From Costus lasius (Eukaryota > Streptophyta > Magnoliopsida > Zingiberales > Costaceae): a stretch of DNA of 64,000 nucleotides. This document shows positions 47,983 through 61,545 of the stretch, one piece after another (positions within the stretch are counted from its first letter, which is position 1; the number at the start of each line of letters is the position of its first letter). The DNA lies in assembly GCA_027563935.2 (NCBI GenBank), contig CM050447.1:86537461-86601460 (forward strand), written 5' to 3'. Made by a program: the position numbers and the translations under genes. The notes beneath the pieces were generated by a model. That model was not told the DNA's origin. It ran no database searches and saw only the letters and a list, made by a program, of their open reading frames with translations.

Positions 47983-48682
47983 AGCTCTTGACAGGGGCTT
48001 TGCCCTTCTTCCCCTTCTTCTTGTTCCTAGAAGGAACCATTAGGACAGAGGATGAAGGCGTTCCCTTCTCACGAGACTGAGTCTGCTCTGTAGTCAAGAG
48101 CATGTTCAGTAACTCTGCCGGGGTACAGTCGATCTTGTTCATATTAAAATTAATGATGAACGGATCGAAAGAGGCCGGGAGAGACTGCAGGATGATGTCT
48201 ACAACAAGCTCCTGATTGATGGTGTGTCCCAGTTTCTCTAGAGCCTCCTTGTACCCAATCATCTTGAGTACGTGAGCTCCCACTGGACTCCCTTCAGTCA
48301 GTTTGCTCTGAAAGAAAAGTTTAGTCAAGTTATAGCGTTCAGTCCTTGCCTGTGCAGCATACAGCATCTTGAGATTTGCTATAATTTCAATAGCAGATAA
48401 ATCTTCATGCTGACGCTGAAGCTCTGGCGTCATAGACGCTAGCATAAGGCAAGCGATGTCAATGGTATCATTGACATGCTTCTCATAAGCTTCCCGAACC
48501 GCCCTTGCGGCGTTCGCAGTGGGTTGAGGCGGTATAGCCGTCTCGAGGACATACAGCTTCCTCTCAGCCTTAAGAACAATCTTAAGGTGTCCGTACCAGT
48601 CTGAGAAGTTTGGCCCAGCAAACTTCTCCCTTTCCAGTAAGGATCGCACATTGAACGCTGTGGTGTTCGTTGCTGCAGTAAT
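47983..48682 (-). pseudogene. gag: Copia D gag, N-terminal part
   Basis: From the splice acceptor (exon start 48682) through the gag domain (EREKFAGPNFSDW near the N-terminus, LQRQHEDLSAIEIIANLKM, LTTEQTQSREKG) to the basic KKKGKKGK segment, where the solo LTR interrupts it at 47982. No stop in this part. There is no ATG in the gag frame between the acceptor and the domain. The zinc knuckle continues at 46281 and below. Confidence 0.92.
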
Positions 48683-48962
48683 CTACAACATTGCAAGAAC
48701 AGCAAGGTCAGTATCAATGTTAGAATCAATTCAGGACTTAAGAATGATTCTTTTCTCACTATTTTATCTGACTGAAAAATCCAGTAAAACAGTCCGAAAG
48801 AGTGAAACTCTTTTAGTGAGATGGGATCCAGATTTCATACTTGGTCTCCGCGTCCCGCTCAGGCGAGATAAGATGCACAGAGAGTACAAGCACTAATCTC
48901 TGGTAGGCAATCCCTGCCAATCGCCAACCCGTGCGATTCCCCTTCATCTGGGCATTCTAGCA

Positions 48963-49199
48963 GACTGTGCCAACTGAGTTGGTACAACACAGTCTCTGAT
49001 CCCACAGATGGCTGCCTCCATATAGCTACCATATGCTCAATATGTAGCCTACATGGTCAAGCTGACCCGACCTACTCCCTAGACCACCACGAGCTATGCT
49101 GAGCAACGAGAAGCGATAAATCCCTTCTCTGTAACACGCAGGTGTAATCACACACCGTCTGAAGATAGATGGGCGTGCCCACCGAGTGGGTACAACACG
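48963..49199 (-). other. Paired leader hairpins of D
   Basis: Hairpin 2 at 48963-48994 (stem GACTGTG/CACAGTC, inner CCAAC/GTTGG). Hairpin 1 at 49174-49199 (stem CGTG/CACG, inner CCCAC/GTGGG, triloop TCG on the minus strand). Both keep the TTGTA bulge. Confidence 0.6.
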
Positions 49200-50462
49200 G
49201 CCCCAACGATAGTCAGAACAGTGAGGTTTCGCATCAGAAGGCTATCGTGCTTGATATTTAACGTTGGATTTTAACGGTCCTTTTATCTTCTTACTATCAT
49301 ACAAATCCTATGGTGATAGCAGAAGAATAAATCACGCAGTTACTAAATTACTTAAATAGTAAATTGAAAGCATGATGATCGTATGTGGTAAAAGCCCATT
49401 AAGCCTAAGTAAGACCTTAATTAACTTAAGTCTTTATTTGAGCTCTTCATGGGTCTTTAGCATTTCATCTGGCCCAACCCGGGCCCAAGCGCCCACTACA
49501 GCTCAGATGCGCCCACCAGGTAAAATGCGCCTGTCCTAGAGTCGAACCCTAGACCTCCCACTGGTGAAGCCACTTGCTGCATGCGCCTCTGCCATGTGTG
49601 CTCTGTGCTCATGTCTGATTAAAATACAATTTAATCTATCTAGACATGATTGACTCGCAGGTCAATTACACAGTATAAATTAATTAAAATGTGATGCGCA
49701 GATCACAATAATAATTTACAATATACATCCAGGCACGCAGGCCCCAGCACAGCACACATTAAAATTGGGCAGCCCACATAAGATTAAATAGACAATCATT
49801 CATGTTATACAAACTTCATGTGATCCAATCAAGAAAATAAAATTTTTGAAAAACCCATTGGCTTCATTTTATTTCCTTATGTGCCCTACTACCTTACAAT
49901 GGTCCATTAATAGGGATCCACTCATCAGACCTAGTCAGACCCACTGCCCTTGCATGCACCAAGTCATAACCGACTTGAGTCGACCTCATGGTCAACAATG
50001 CATGCGTTAAGGGCTGAACGTCCCTCATGAGTTCTGGCAAGCGGGTGTGACCCCGGGCCTTAATCATGAGCGTTCACTGGTTGTCTCAATCAGACATCGC
50101 TACACGCCTTTCTGCAGTCGACCAATAGCCACCACATGCTTGCGCATAGGTGCCATCTGGTCGACCCATCTAGGCTGTCAGATGGTCTGATCAGACAGTT
50201 GGGTCTATACTGGACGATGACTTCAACCCTAATAACCCGTCTAAGTTTTTCAAGTAGGCGCTTAGATCTAATGGATGCGCGCAAGTAAAAGAGTTTGAGC
50301 AAAAACTACAACATGCGCCAACAATATATATGCGCCAATGTAAAGCATACATCTATTTTCGCATGATCATCTATCATGTGTTTTCGCATGTCATTTAGAT
50401 CTATTCATAAGCGCAAACAAGGATCACAAAAACAAGCAATCATATGATTCATACATGAACTA

Positions 50463-50474
50463 GCTCTGATACCA
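50463..50474 (-). other. Copia D primer binding site (tRNA-iMet)
   Basis: TGGTATCAGAGC on the minus strand, two bases inside the 5' LTR. Confidence 0.92.
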
Positions 50475-50476
50475 AT

Positions 50477-52153
50477 TGGAAGTCCCTAAAGGGGGCGAAA
50501 CCCTAAAGCATGCGCAAATAAAATTTTGCATGGGCGGAATCTAGGGTTTCCTAGGATCGCATGCATGAATATATGATCAACTTGAAGATTGTATAGATCA
50601 AAAGAGAGATCATACCAATGCGATTTCTTGGATGGCGTCTTGGAAGCAAGAGGGCGAGCGGCTCTCCTCCAAAGCAATCACACACAAAGATGATTGATCG
50701 CCTACTCCTTGTCGATCCTTGTGCTAGCAAGGCTCCAAGGTGTCCTTTTGTGTGGAAGAGAAGAGATGTCTTTCCTTGGCTAACCGGATCTCCTCCTTGG
50801 CGTGAAGACTCACCACACGAGAGAGAGGCATCGAGAGGAAGAGGCGAGAGAGAAGAATAGCACCACACCCACGAATGTAGAGGCGTTAACTAATTTGGAA
50901 AGCATGACTTCCAAAAATAGTAAGCCCTCAACGTGTGATGCGTTCACTCCGATTGAACCATCGCATTTTCCTCTCCCATTGAACCATGCGCTCACTATGA
51001 TGAGCCGGTTCAATTGGATTTGGTTCAAAGACCAAATCAAACCAAGCATTAGTCTAGATCAATTTAAACCATAAGGCTCAAGATCTAACCATTCATCTCT
51101 TGATGCTCTTGATCTCATCGATCTAGCATCAATTCTCTCGATCGAAGCTTACCGATCTCAAGCCCTAATCAATCAAACATGATCAGACCAGATCTCACTT
51201 ACAATCAGAGTTTAAACTCCTTTAAACTGAACCAAAACAATTCAGTTCACACGATCTGACTCAAGTAAGCTATATCATCAAATTGTGCGACCCTAAGGGT
51301 TTCCTTTAAATGTCGGTAACGATAACTTACGTTATCACGATCAGTGAGGGGTATCTAGCAACACATCACTGTCTCCCGATATAAAGGAAAGAGTCTTCCA
51401 AGACTACACCCAAACCACAGCACAAGTGTGAACCCAAGTCACTTGACATATGTGTTTCCTTTGCCACTGGATGTTCTTATTGGACAAGCGTGTCAAGCCT
51501 GTAATTCCAATATGATGAGAGTGGTTAGATCAGATGAACATAGTCACCTGGGTATGGCCATACACTTTCTCAATCATCTCATCCAGGGGGCCCCTTCAGA
51601 ACATCACACTCCAACAAGGAGACGGCAATCCTATATCTATCACTAGTGCCCTAACATGACTCATGCTCATTATCCAAGATAGTCTATAACCATTATGTTT
51701 CAAATGATATTGAACTACCTCAAAACAATGCCAATCATCATTTAGAAACACAAGTGATCTCAAGTCAGAGGAAATATGCCACTTGTTTGCATATAAGAAT
51801 TATTCACATTGTGACAAGCAATTGAATATCCTAAGTAGGGTCTGTCCAGTACATCCAATGTACCCATGAGTCTACATCTTATTCCATGCTCGAAGCATCC
51901 TATAAGATTAGAACACATATTAGTCTCAATCATATCAAGGCTGTCTCATGTTCACCAAGATATCTCGACTAAGGACAATACTGCATGTCAGCCAAGCTGA
52001 ACAGCATTGAGACATTATTCAGAAGTATACATATGGCAGCAGATAATGCAACAACCTGAATAACAACCATTGCCTTTATAAACATTAAGTTTATACATGA
52101 TACTGATATAATCCCAAGGCCTCAAACATTAGCCTTAAGGGCATACCCCAACA
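50477..52153 (-). repeat. Copia D 5' LTR
   Basis: 1677 bp on the minus strand, TGTTGGGGTATGCC...GACTTCCA. TATA-like GATATAAA complement at 51378-51385, hairpin 51321-51336 (loop GTAA), inverted repeat AGTCTT/AAGACT near 51392-51405. Confidence 0.92.
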
Positions 52154-54048
52154 CTAAGACCCGTAGACCTATTAGAAGCATTATTGTACGCGAACTCGAC
52201 CATGGGTAGGATGGAATCCCAAGACCTCAGATGGTCCCTGATGAGACAACGGAGAAGATTGCCCAAACTACAATTAACAACCTCGGTTTGCCCATCGGTT
52301 TGGGGATGATAGGCTGTGGAGAATTTCAGAGTGGTGCCCAAGAGTGCCCACAGTGAGCGCCAGAAGTGGCTCATAAAACGTGTGTCACGGTTGGACACGA
52401 TGGTGGAGGGAAGGCCATGGAGATGCACAATCTCTCGGACAAAAAGATGTGCGACGTGAGAAGTGTCCACTGTGCGCGAATAAGGGATAAAATGGGCCAT
52501 CTTCGAAAACCATTCAACAACGACGTAGATCGAATCGAAGCGGGAGGCGGTCCGAGGCAACCCAAGGACAAAGTCCATGCTCAGGTTGCGCCACGGGCCG
52601 CTAGCCACTAGCAAAGGGGTGTAGAGACCCGTGTTCGAAGGGCGGGGCTTGGACAACTAACATGTACTGCAATGGTGCACAATGCGCTCATCATGATGGC
52701 CGGCGACGCCACCCGCATGAAGCTCGAGCAAAAGATGATCTCAAAATGAAGAACGGGGAATACACAACCGATTCCCCAAGAAGAGGTAACCCTCGCACAA
52801 TTGGTATGGGGAGTCGGGGTCGGTGGACTCGGTCAAAGCGGCGTAGATGGCACCAAAATCAGAGCAAGTGGTGTACTCCTCTTTGACATGGTCAAAGGTA
52901 TTGACGCGAGTGCGCATCATGCATAAGATGGTCCGGACGAGACTCAAGGCATCCGCGGCAACGTTCTCCTTACCCGCCTTGTGATTGATCATGAAGGAAT
53001 ACTGTTGTAGGTATTCGACCCACTTAGCATGACGGGCGCCCAACTTCTTTTGGGCATTAAGGAAGGAGAGGGCCTGATGGTCGCTATACAACACGAACTC
53101 GCGGTGGAGGAGGTAATGCCTCCACTGCCGGAGGGACTGAACGATCGCGTAGAACTCCTTGTCGTACGTGGGGTAACACTGTCGGACCGCATTCAGTTTT
53201 TCGCTAAAGAAAGCCACGGGATGGCCTTCTTGACTAAGGGACCCACCGATGCTGGACCCAAAGGCATCGCACGCTACCTCGAAGACTTTCGAGAAATCAG
53301 GGAGGCGCATGACAGGAGCGGTGGTCAGGGCGTCCCTAAGCGCGTCAAAAGCCCATTGAGCGGTAGGGGTCCACTCAAAGTCGTCCTTATAGAGACGCTG
53401 GGTTAAGGGGGTGGCAATTGTGCCGAACCCATGGATGAACCTGCGGTAAAACCCCGCAAGACCCAAGAAACTACGGACCTTAGTCACGGTGCGAGGCTCG
53501 GGCCAATGTTGGATGGCCTCAACCTTCGCAGGGTCAACGGACAGACCTTGGTCGGACACAATGTATCCAAGGAAATACATGCTGTTGGTCAGGAAGGCAC
53601 ACTTCTTCGTGTTAAGGAAGAGGCGCTCCTTACGTAGGAGGTCAAAAGTGGAGCGAAGATGCTCCAAGTGTTCATCGCGGGTCCGACTAAAGATCAGAAT
53701 GTCGTCGAAGTAGACGACCAAAAACTTGCCCATGTATGGCCTGAGGACCTGACTCATCAAGCGCATAAACGTAGACGAGGCATTGGACAACCCGAATGGC
53801 ATGACAAGCCATTTGTAAATACCATCCTTGGTCTTGAAAACCGTCTTCCACTCATTGCCCTCGCGAATGCGGACCTGGTGATATCCGCTCCGGAGGTCAA
53901 GCTTGGAAAATCAAGACACGCCGTAGATCAAATCCAGTATATCGTCTAGCCGAGGGATGGGAAACCGATACTTGACAGTGATCCGGTTGATGGCGCATCT
54001 ATAGACACACATGCGCCACGGCCCGTCCTTTTTGGGCGTGAGGAGCGC
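52154..54048 (-). pseudogene. pol: Gypsy F pol remnant (RT, RNase H, integrase)
   Basis: Degraded Ty3/gypsy pol on the minus strand. RT starts mid-domain at 54048 ([10 protein letters not shown]), keeps YFDD, then RNase H (CDAFGSS where D-A-S is usual; YPTYDKEFYAI) and integrase (AGGVAGH, MDFVLGLP, HPQTDGQTEVVN). Breaks include a stop in RT near 53913, TGA at 52741-52743 and TAG at 52657-52659. Part of the integrase finger looks deleted. It is cut on the left by D's 5' LTR and on the right by G's 3' LTR. The motifs recall CRM or Galadriel chromoviruses, but the clade is uncertain. Older than D. Confidence 0.85.
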
Positions 54049-55665
54049 GGGAAATACTAGGTTTCAAAGATCGCATGACTTAAACATATGATCAACCTTG
54101 AAAGGATAGGTTAGAGCATTACCATTGCCATGCTTTGAGTGGCGGCTTGGAAGAAGAAAGGGGCGAGTGCCTCTCCTCCAAAAGTATCACACACAAGATG
54201 AAGTTTGCTTCTTCCTTGTGCTCCTTGTGCTAGCAAAGACACTAAGGGTCTTTGATCGTGTGAGGAGATGTCTTTTCTTGGCTGGTCGAAAAATCTTTTC
54301 GTGAAGATGATCAAGCAACGTGAAAAGAGGAAGCATAAGGGAGAGCCAAAACCATGAGGAAAAACAACCCCAAGAAGGAAACATTCGGTTACCACTTATG
54401 GCAAGAACCAAAAAGTGTAACTCCCTCTTAATTCCCTCTTAACTCCCATGCGTTCACCCTAAGTGAACCAACCGAAACTTCCCTCTCAATCGAACCATAC
54501 ATTCACAAAGTGAACCGGTTCAATTTCATTTGGTTCAAGGACCAAATCGAACCAGCCCTGGTTTTGATCTAATTGAACCAAATGGCTCAAGATCCAACCA
54601 CACATCTCATTGGACCTCTTGATCTTTATGATCAAGGATCACTTCTCCCGATCGAAGCTTACCGATCACATGCCCTAATCAATCAAACATGATTAGACTA
54701 GATCTCACTCCCAATCAGAGTTCAAATTGCTTTAAACTGAACTAGAATAATTCCAGTCCACACGATCTGACATAAGTAAGCCATATCATCAAATTGTGCG
54801 ACCCTAAGGGTTTCCTTCATTGTCGGTAACGATAACTTACGTTATCACGATCAGAGAGGGGTATCTAGCAACACATCACTGTCTCCCGATATGAAGGAAA
54901 GAGTCTTCCAAGACTACTCCCAAACCATAGCACAAGTGTGAATTTAATTCACTTGGCATACATATTTCCCTTTGCCACTAGATGTTCTCGTTGGACAAGC
55001 GTGTCAAGCCTGTGGTTCCAACACGATGAAAATGGTTAGATCAGATGATCATAGTCATCTGGGTATGGCCATACACATTCTCAACCATCCCATCCTGAGG
55101 GCCCATTAGAACATCACACTCCAACTAGGAGAAGCAATCCTATATCTATCACTAGTGCCCTAACATGACTCATGCCCACTATCCAAGATAATCCTTAACC
55201 ATTATCTTTCAAATGATATTGAACTACCTCAAGACAATGCCAATCATCACTTAGAAACACAAGTGATCTCAAGTCAGAGGGAATATGCCACTTGCTTGCT
55301 CACAAGGATTTATTCACATTGTGACAAACAATTGAATATCCTAAGTAGGGTCAGTCCAGTACATCCAATGCACCTATGTGTCTAAATCTTATTCCATGCT
55401 CGAAGCATCCTATAAGATTAGAACACATATTAGTCTCAATCATATCAAGGCTGTCTCATGTTCACCAAGGTATCTCGACTAAGGACAAAACTGCAAATCA
55501 GCTGAGCTGAACATTACTGAGACATTATTCAGAAGTATACATACAGCAGCAGATAATGTAACAATCTGAATAACAACAATTGCCTTTATAAAAACATATA
55601 GTTTATACATGATACTTTAATTAATCCAAGGCCTCAAACATTAGCCTGAAGGGCATACCCCAACA
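54049..55665 (-). repeat. Copia G 3' LTR
   Basis: Minus-strand LTR ending CCCCAACA at 55665. The candidate gag start on the minus strand is ATGGCAATG with its ATG at 54129-54131 and donor GTAATG at 54122. Hairpin 54831-54846 (loop GTAA). The TATA-like box is altered to CATATC. The extreme 3' end is lost at the join with F. Confidence 0.88.
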
Positions 55666-55685
55666 ATCTCCCACTTGCACTTAAA

Positions 55686-58600
55686 CTAATGGTTGAGGAA
55701 TCTCAAACCCATATTATTATAGTGCTTCTCATGCTTCTGCTGCGCCAGAGGCTTTGTAAGCGGGTCAGCTAGATTGTCTTCTGTATAAACCTTGCAGATC
55801 TTGATCTCTCCTCGATCTATGATCTCACGGATCAGGTGAAACCTTCTCTGTATGTGCTTGGACTTCTGGTGTGACCGTGGTTCCTTTGCTTGTGCAATCG
55901 CTCCAGTGTTATCACAGAAGATAACTAATGGATCTGCACTTGAAGGAACAACACCAAGTTCTTGAACGAACTTACGAATCCATACTGCCTCCTTTGATGC
56001 TTCTGAGGCTGCAACATACACAGCTTCTGTTGTGGAATCAGCAACAATTGATTGTTTGAAACTCTTCCACACCACTGCTCCTCCATTCAAGCTAAAAACA
56101 TAGCCTGATTGCGATCGGAAATCGTCTTGGTCAGATTGGAACGATGCGTCAGTATATCCTTCAATACTGAGTTCCTCCTGACCTCCATAAATCAAGAACA
56201 TATCTTTGGTTCTCTGAAGATATTTCAAAATGTTCTTGACTGCAATCCAGTGTGCCTTCCCTGGATTACTTTGGAACCGACTGGTCACGCTTAACCCGTA
56301 AGCGACGTCTGGGCGAGTACATAACATCGCATACATGATGGACCCAATAGCCGAAGCATAAGGTGTATTGTCCATCTCATCTTTCTCAGATTGTATTTGA
56401 GGACACTGGCTCTTTGAAAGATTCAGACCATGTCTGACTGGAAGATATCCTCTTTTAGAATTTTCTAAATGGAATCTCTCCAGGACTTTATCGATATAAG
56501 TATTTTGGCACAGCCCGAGAAGCTTATTAGATCTATCTCTGTAGATCTCCACACCTAATACATAGGCTGCTTATCCCAAATCCTTCATCTGGAAACATTT
56601 TCTTAACCATGCCTTGACCGCATGTAGTTCAGGAATATCGTTTCCAATGATTAAAATATCATCGACGTAGAGGACTAGGAAAATAATCACGCTCCCACCA
56701 AACCTTTTATATACACACGGGTCATCTTCATTTTTGACCAAACCAAACTCACAAACTGCCTCATCAAAACGAATATTCCAGCTTCTCGATGCTTGTTTTA
56801 GTCCATAAATGGACTTCTTTAATTTGCATATCTTATGACGTTCTGATGGATTTATGAAACCTTCAGGCTGTGTCATATACACATCCTCTTCCAGATTTCC
56901 ATTAAGGAAAGCGGTCTTCACATCCATTTGCCAGATCTCATAATCATAATAGGCTGCTATCGCAAGAATAATTCGAATGGACTTGAACATGGCTACAGGA
57001 GAGAAAGTTTCATCATAATCTATCCCGTAGATTTGTTTGAAACCTTTTGCAACTAGCCTGCCCTTATAGGTAACCACGTTACCATCCATGTCTTTCTTCC
57101 TTTTGAAGATCCATTTACAGCCTATAGGGATTACTCCCGGAGGCGGATCAACCAAATCCCAGACTTGGTTTTCTGACATGGAGTCCATCTCGGCTCGCAT
57201 AGCTTCAAGCCATCTTGCTGATTCCGGTCCACTGACCGCATCCGCATAAGTGAGGGGTTCATCATTAATGATGTAGACTCCGTCATAGCGCTCAGGCCGA
57301 CGACGAATCCTTCCTGATCTACGCGGTTCCCATGATATCTGAGCCTCAGGTTGAACATTAACCTGATCTATTGGCTCAGGCTCATCCAATTGAGCTTGAC
57401 TACTTTGTCCCTCCTCTGGAGTTTCATCCAGCTTTATTTCTCTCCCACTAGCTTCTTGCAGAAGAAATTCCTTCTCAAGAAAAATAGCCGTTCGAGCAAC
57501 AAATACTTTGTTCTCTTTGGGATCGTAGAAATAATAACCCTTAGTTTCTTTAGGGTACCCGACAAATATACATTTATTTGATTTGCTCTCCAGTTTCCCA
57601 GAGGCGAGCTTTTTGACATAAGCCTCGCAACCCCAGATTTTGATAAATGTTAAGCTCAGCTGTTTCCCATACCATAATTCATATGGTGTCTTTGAAACGG
57701 CCTTGGATGGTACTCGGTTTAGTATCTTTGCAACTGTTTCCAGTGCAAATCCCCAAAAGGAGTAAGGTAGAGTAGCCTGACTCATCATAGATCGAACCAT
57801 ATCCAATAAGGTTCTATTTCTCCTCTCGGACACACCATTCCATTGTGGTGTTCCTGGCGGAGTGAGCTGTGAGATAATCCCACACTCCTTTAGATAGTTA
57901 GTAAACTCACGACTCAAGTATTCTCCACCTCGATCTGATCGAAGTGCCTTGATATTTCGGCCCAACTGATTCTGTACTTCATTTTTGAATTCTTTGAACT
58001 TGTCAAAAGATTCACTCTTATGTCTCATTAAATAGACATAACCATACCTACTGAAATCATCAGTAAAAGTAATGAAGTATGAATAGCCACCTCTGGCATG
58101 TTTACTAAAAGGCCCACACACATCACTATGAATAAGGTCAAGTAAACCTGAAGCCCTTTCACCTTTATTAGTAAAAGGAGTCTTCATCATTTTACCCATT
58201 AAACAAGCTTTGCATGTATCAAGCTCCTCATAGGAGAATGATCCCAGCAGTCCATGGTCATGCAACCGCTTAATGCGCTTCTTGTTAATATGGCCTAGAC
58301 GACTATGCCATAACAAGGTGCTGTCATCAGCATACTTGGCTTTCTTGTTATCAATTTGTTGTACAGAACATTCCATGTCCAACATGTATAACCCATTGTT
58401 AATCGACCCAGTTGCATAAACAATATTATCATATGAAATACAACACTGTGAAGTTTTGCATTCAAAAGAAAAACCTTTCCTGACAAGAGCAGGAATAGAG
58501 ATAATATTCTTTGTTATGCTAGGTACAAAATAACAATTGTCAAGTTCTAATACAAGTCCAGATGGTAAAGAGATGTCATATTCCCCTACAGCAACACCAG

Positions 58601-59595
58601 CGACCCGTGCCCCGTTTCCAACTCGTAGGTCAACCTCATGCTGTCCCACCTGTCTTCTTCTCTTGAGTTCCTGCACATTTGAACAAATGTGAACTCCACA
58701 TGCAGTGTCCAACACCCATGAAATAGAAGAAGCAACCATGACTTCAGTCACGTAAATACCTGAGCCAGAAGTGAAAGGCTTGCTTCCCTTCTTCTCTCCT
58801 TGGAGCGCTCTACAGTCCTTCTTCCAGTGGCCCAGCTGGCCACAATGGAAGCATCTGTTATCCTTTGACCGCTTCACCTTTTGTTTCAAAGCCTTGTTAT
58901 ATCTCTTGATAGGGGTTTTGCCCTTCTTCCCCTTCTTCTTGTTCCGTGAAGGAACCATCAAGACAGAGGATGAAGGCTTTCCCTTCTCAAGAGTCTGCTC
59001 TGTGGTACAGAGCATGTTCAGTAATTCTGCCGGAGTACAGTCGATTTTGTTCATATTAAAATTAATGATGAACGGATCGAAAGAAGCCGGGAGAGACTGG
59101 AAGATGATGTCTACAACAAGTTCTTGATTGATGGTATGTCCCAGTTTCTCTAGAGCTTCTTTGTACCCAATCATCTTGAGCACATGAGCTCCCCACTGGA
59201 CTCCCTTCAGTCAGTTTGCTATGAAAGAAAAGTTTCATCAAGTTATAGCGTTCTGTCCTTGCCTGTGCAGCATACAGCATTTTGAGATTTGCTACAATAT
59301 CAATAGCTGACAAATCCTCATGCTGACGCTGGAGCTCGGGCGTCATTGACGCAAGCATAAGGCAAGCGACATCAGTACTATCACTGACGTGCATTTCATA
59401 AGCATCTCGAACCGCCCTTGCGGCGTTCATAGCGGGTTGTGCCGGTATTGCCGACTCAAGGACATACAGCTTCCTCTCAGCTTTGAGGACAATCTTTAGC
59501 TGTCTGTACCAGTCTGAGAAGTTTGGCCCAGCAAACTTCTCCCTTTCCAATATGGATCGCAAATTGAGCCCTGTGATGTTCGTTGCTACAGGAAT
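55686..59595 (-). pseudogene. gag-pol: Copia G gag-pol, two breaks
   Basis: From the splice acceptor (59595): gag domain, then an extra C in the run 59191-59194 shifts the frame at GSPVG. The frame continues through the zinc knuckle (CFHCGQLGHWKKDC), protease DTACG, integrase (HHCC, D, D, E) and RT (YVDD) to TAA at 56571-56573, where the paralogues have GAA (MKDLGEAAY). RNase H is then open to the normal stop at 55686-55688, although EAEYVAAS reads EAVYVAAS. No ATG in the gag frame after the acceptor. Confidence 0.92.
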
Positions 59596-61445
59596 CTACA
59601 ACATAGCAAGAACAGCAAGGTCAGTATCCATGTTAGAATCATTCCAGGACTTAAGAGTGATTCTTTTCTCACTATTTTATCTGACTGAAAATCCAATAAA
59701 ATAGCCCGAAGGAGTAATACTCTATTAGTGAGATGGGATCCAGATTTCACACTTGATCTCCGCGTCCCGCTTAGGCGAGATAAGATGCACAGAGAGCTCA
59801 AGCACTAATCACTGGTAGGCTATCCATGCCAATCGCCAACCCATGCGATTCCCCTTCATCTAGGCAATCCAGAAGACTGTGCCAACTGAGTTGGTACAAC
59901 ACAGTCTCTGACTCCTCAGATGGCTGCCTCCATATAGCTATCATATGCTCAACATGTAGGCTACATGGTCAAGCTGACCTGACCTACTTCCTGGACCACC
60001 ACATGCTATGCTGAGCAACGAGAAGCGATAAATCCCTTCTCTGTAGCATGTAGGTGTAATCGCGCACCGTCTGAAGATAGCTGGGCGTGCCCACTGAGTG
60101 GGTACAACACGGCCCCAACGATAGTCAGAACAGTGAGGTTTCGCGTCAGAAGGCAATCAAGCTTGATATAGTCGTTGGATTTTAACGGTCTTTTTATCTT
60201 CTTACTATCATAAAAATTCTATAGTGATAGCAGAAGAATAAAACATGCTTGTGCTTATATTACTTAAAACAGTAAATGAAAGCATCATTATCTTATGTGG
60301 TAAATGCCCATAAAAACTTAAGTAAAACCCTAATTTGACAAAAAGTCTTCACTTGAGCCTTTTATGGGATTATTGTACTTCATCTGGCCCAGCCCGGGCC
60401 CAAGCGTCCTCTGCAGCTCAAATGTGCCCACCAGGCAGTATGCGGCTGTTCTAGAGTCGACCTCTAGACCACCCATCTAGTGAAGCCAATTGCTGCATGC
60501 GCATCTGCCATTTGTGCTGTGTGCTCATGTCTACTCAAATTACATATTTGAAACTATCTAGACATGGTTTGACTCGCAGGTCAATTATACATTTTCATAA
60601 ATCAAAGAGTGATTCACAGATCACAACAAAATATATATATATTTGATTCCAGGCACGCAGGCCCCAGCACAGCACACTAAATAAGGGCAGCCCACATAAG
60701 ATTAAATAAACACTCAAATTTCCAATGATTCATGGCAACATATTAAACATGCATACATGTGATCCAAAACAGAAATAAAATTTTATAAAACCCCATGGCA
60801 TCAATTTTATTTCCTTATGTGCCCTACTACCTTACAACGGTCCATTTACAGGTATCCACTCATTAGACTAAATCAGACCCACTGCCCTTGCATGCATCCA
60901 GTCATAACTGACTTGCATCGACCTCATGGTCAACTATGCATGCCTTAAGGGCTGAACGTCCCACATGATTTCTGGCAAGCGGGTGTGACCCCGGGCCATA
61001 ATCATGATCGTTCACTAGGCGCCTCAATCAGACATCGCTACACGCCCTTCTGCAGTCGGCCTATAGCCACCTGTATAGCTTGCGCACAGGTGCTATCCGG
61101 CCGCCCCATCCAGGCTGTCAGATGGTCTGATTAGGCTGTTGGGTCCAGACTTGACTAATGACTTCAACATTGTAAACCCGTCTAAGTATTTGAAGTAGGC
61201 GCTTGATAGATCTATTGAGGGTCGCGCATGAAGATAGTTTTTGACTGAAAACATCTATGAAATGCGCAAAGTAACATCACATGCGCAAGCTTGAATGAAA
61301 AATACATATAACATATGGTATGAACAACATGGCATGTATTTTTCGCATAAGAACAAAAGGCATGCGCATCATGTAGATCTACTCAAAACAAAAATCAAAC
61401 ATGGATCACAAGTTGGCAATCATATGTAGCAAGCCAAAAAACCTG
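59596..61445 (-). other. Copia G leader with hairpin pair and acceptor
   Basis: 1.85 kb between gag and PBS, collinear with the D and E leaders. It has the acceptor (CT complement of AG at 59596-59597), hairpin 2 (59875-59906) and hairpin 1 (60086-60111), both with TTGTA bulge and intact stems. No credible gene. Confidence 0.75.
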
Positions 61446-61457
61446 GCTCTGATACCA
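61446..61457 (-). other. Copia G primer binding site (tRNA-iMet)
   Basis: TGGTATCAGAGC on the minus strand, one base from the LTR end ACTTTCA. Confidence 0.9.
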
Positions 61458-61458
61458 C

Positions 61459-61545
61459 TGAAAGTAAACCTAGGTCACATGCGCATTCGAAAATTGTGCA
61501 GCGGCGGAAATACTAGGTTTCAAAGATCGCATGACTTAAACATGA
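61459..61545 (-). repeat. Copia G 5' LTR, 3'-terminal fragment
   Basis: 87 bp matching G's 3' LTR from its left end (GGAAATACTAGGTTTC), cut by element H. The last five bases CATGA are the likely left target duplication of H. Confidence 0.85.

Larger units (their letters stand above)
48683..50615 (-). other. Candidate 5' intron of D
   Basis: The acceptor at 48683-48684 has the same branch and T-rich tract. The donor GTATGA begins at 50615. The codon where the other LTRs have the start ATG reads ATC here (50622-50624), a single change that would abolish the start. The region holds the PBS and the leader; no genes seen. Confidence 0.5.
42526..52153 (-). mobile_element. Copia element D, copy 2, both halves
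   Basis: Minus-strand copia with partial 3' LTR (42526-43049), pol and zinc knuckle (43070-46281), an inserted solo LTR (46287-47977), the rest of gag (47983-48682), leader, PBS (50463-50474) and complete 5' LTR (50477-52153). It lies in the integrase of gypsy remnant F. The five bases after its 5' LTR are CTAAG; the matching left duplication is not visible because the 3' LTR is truncated. Confidence 0.92.
54049..61545 (-). mobile_element. Copia element G
   Basis: Minus-strand copia: 3' LTR lacking about its last 45 bp (54049-55665), gag-pol (55686-59595), leader, PBS (61446-61457), and the first-seen 87 bp of the 5' LTR (61459-61545) before element H interrupts it. The internal parts are the most diverged of the family in this window. 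Confidence 0.9.
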
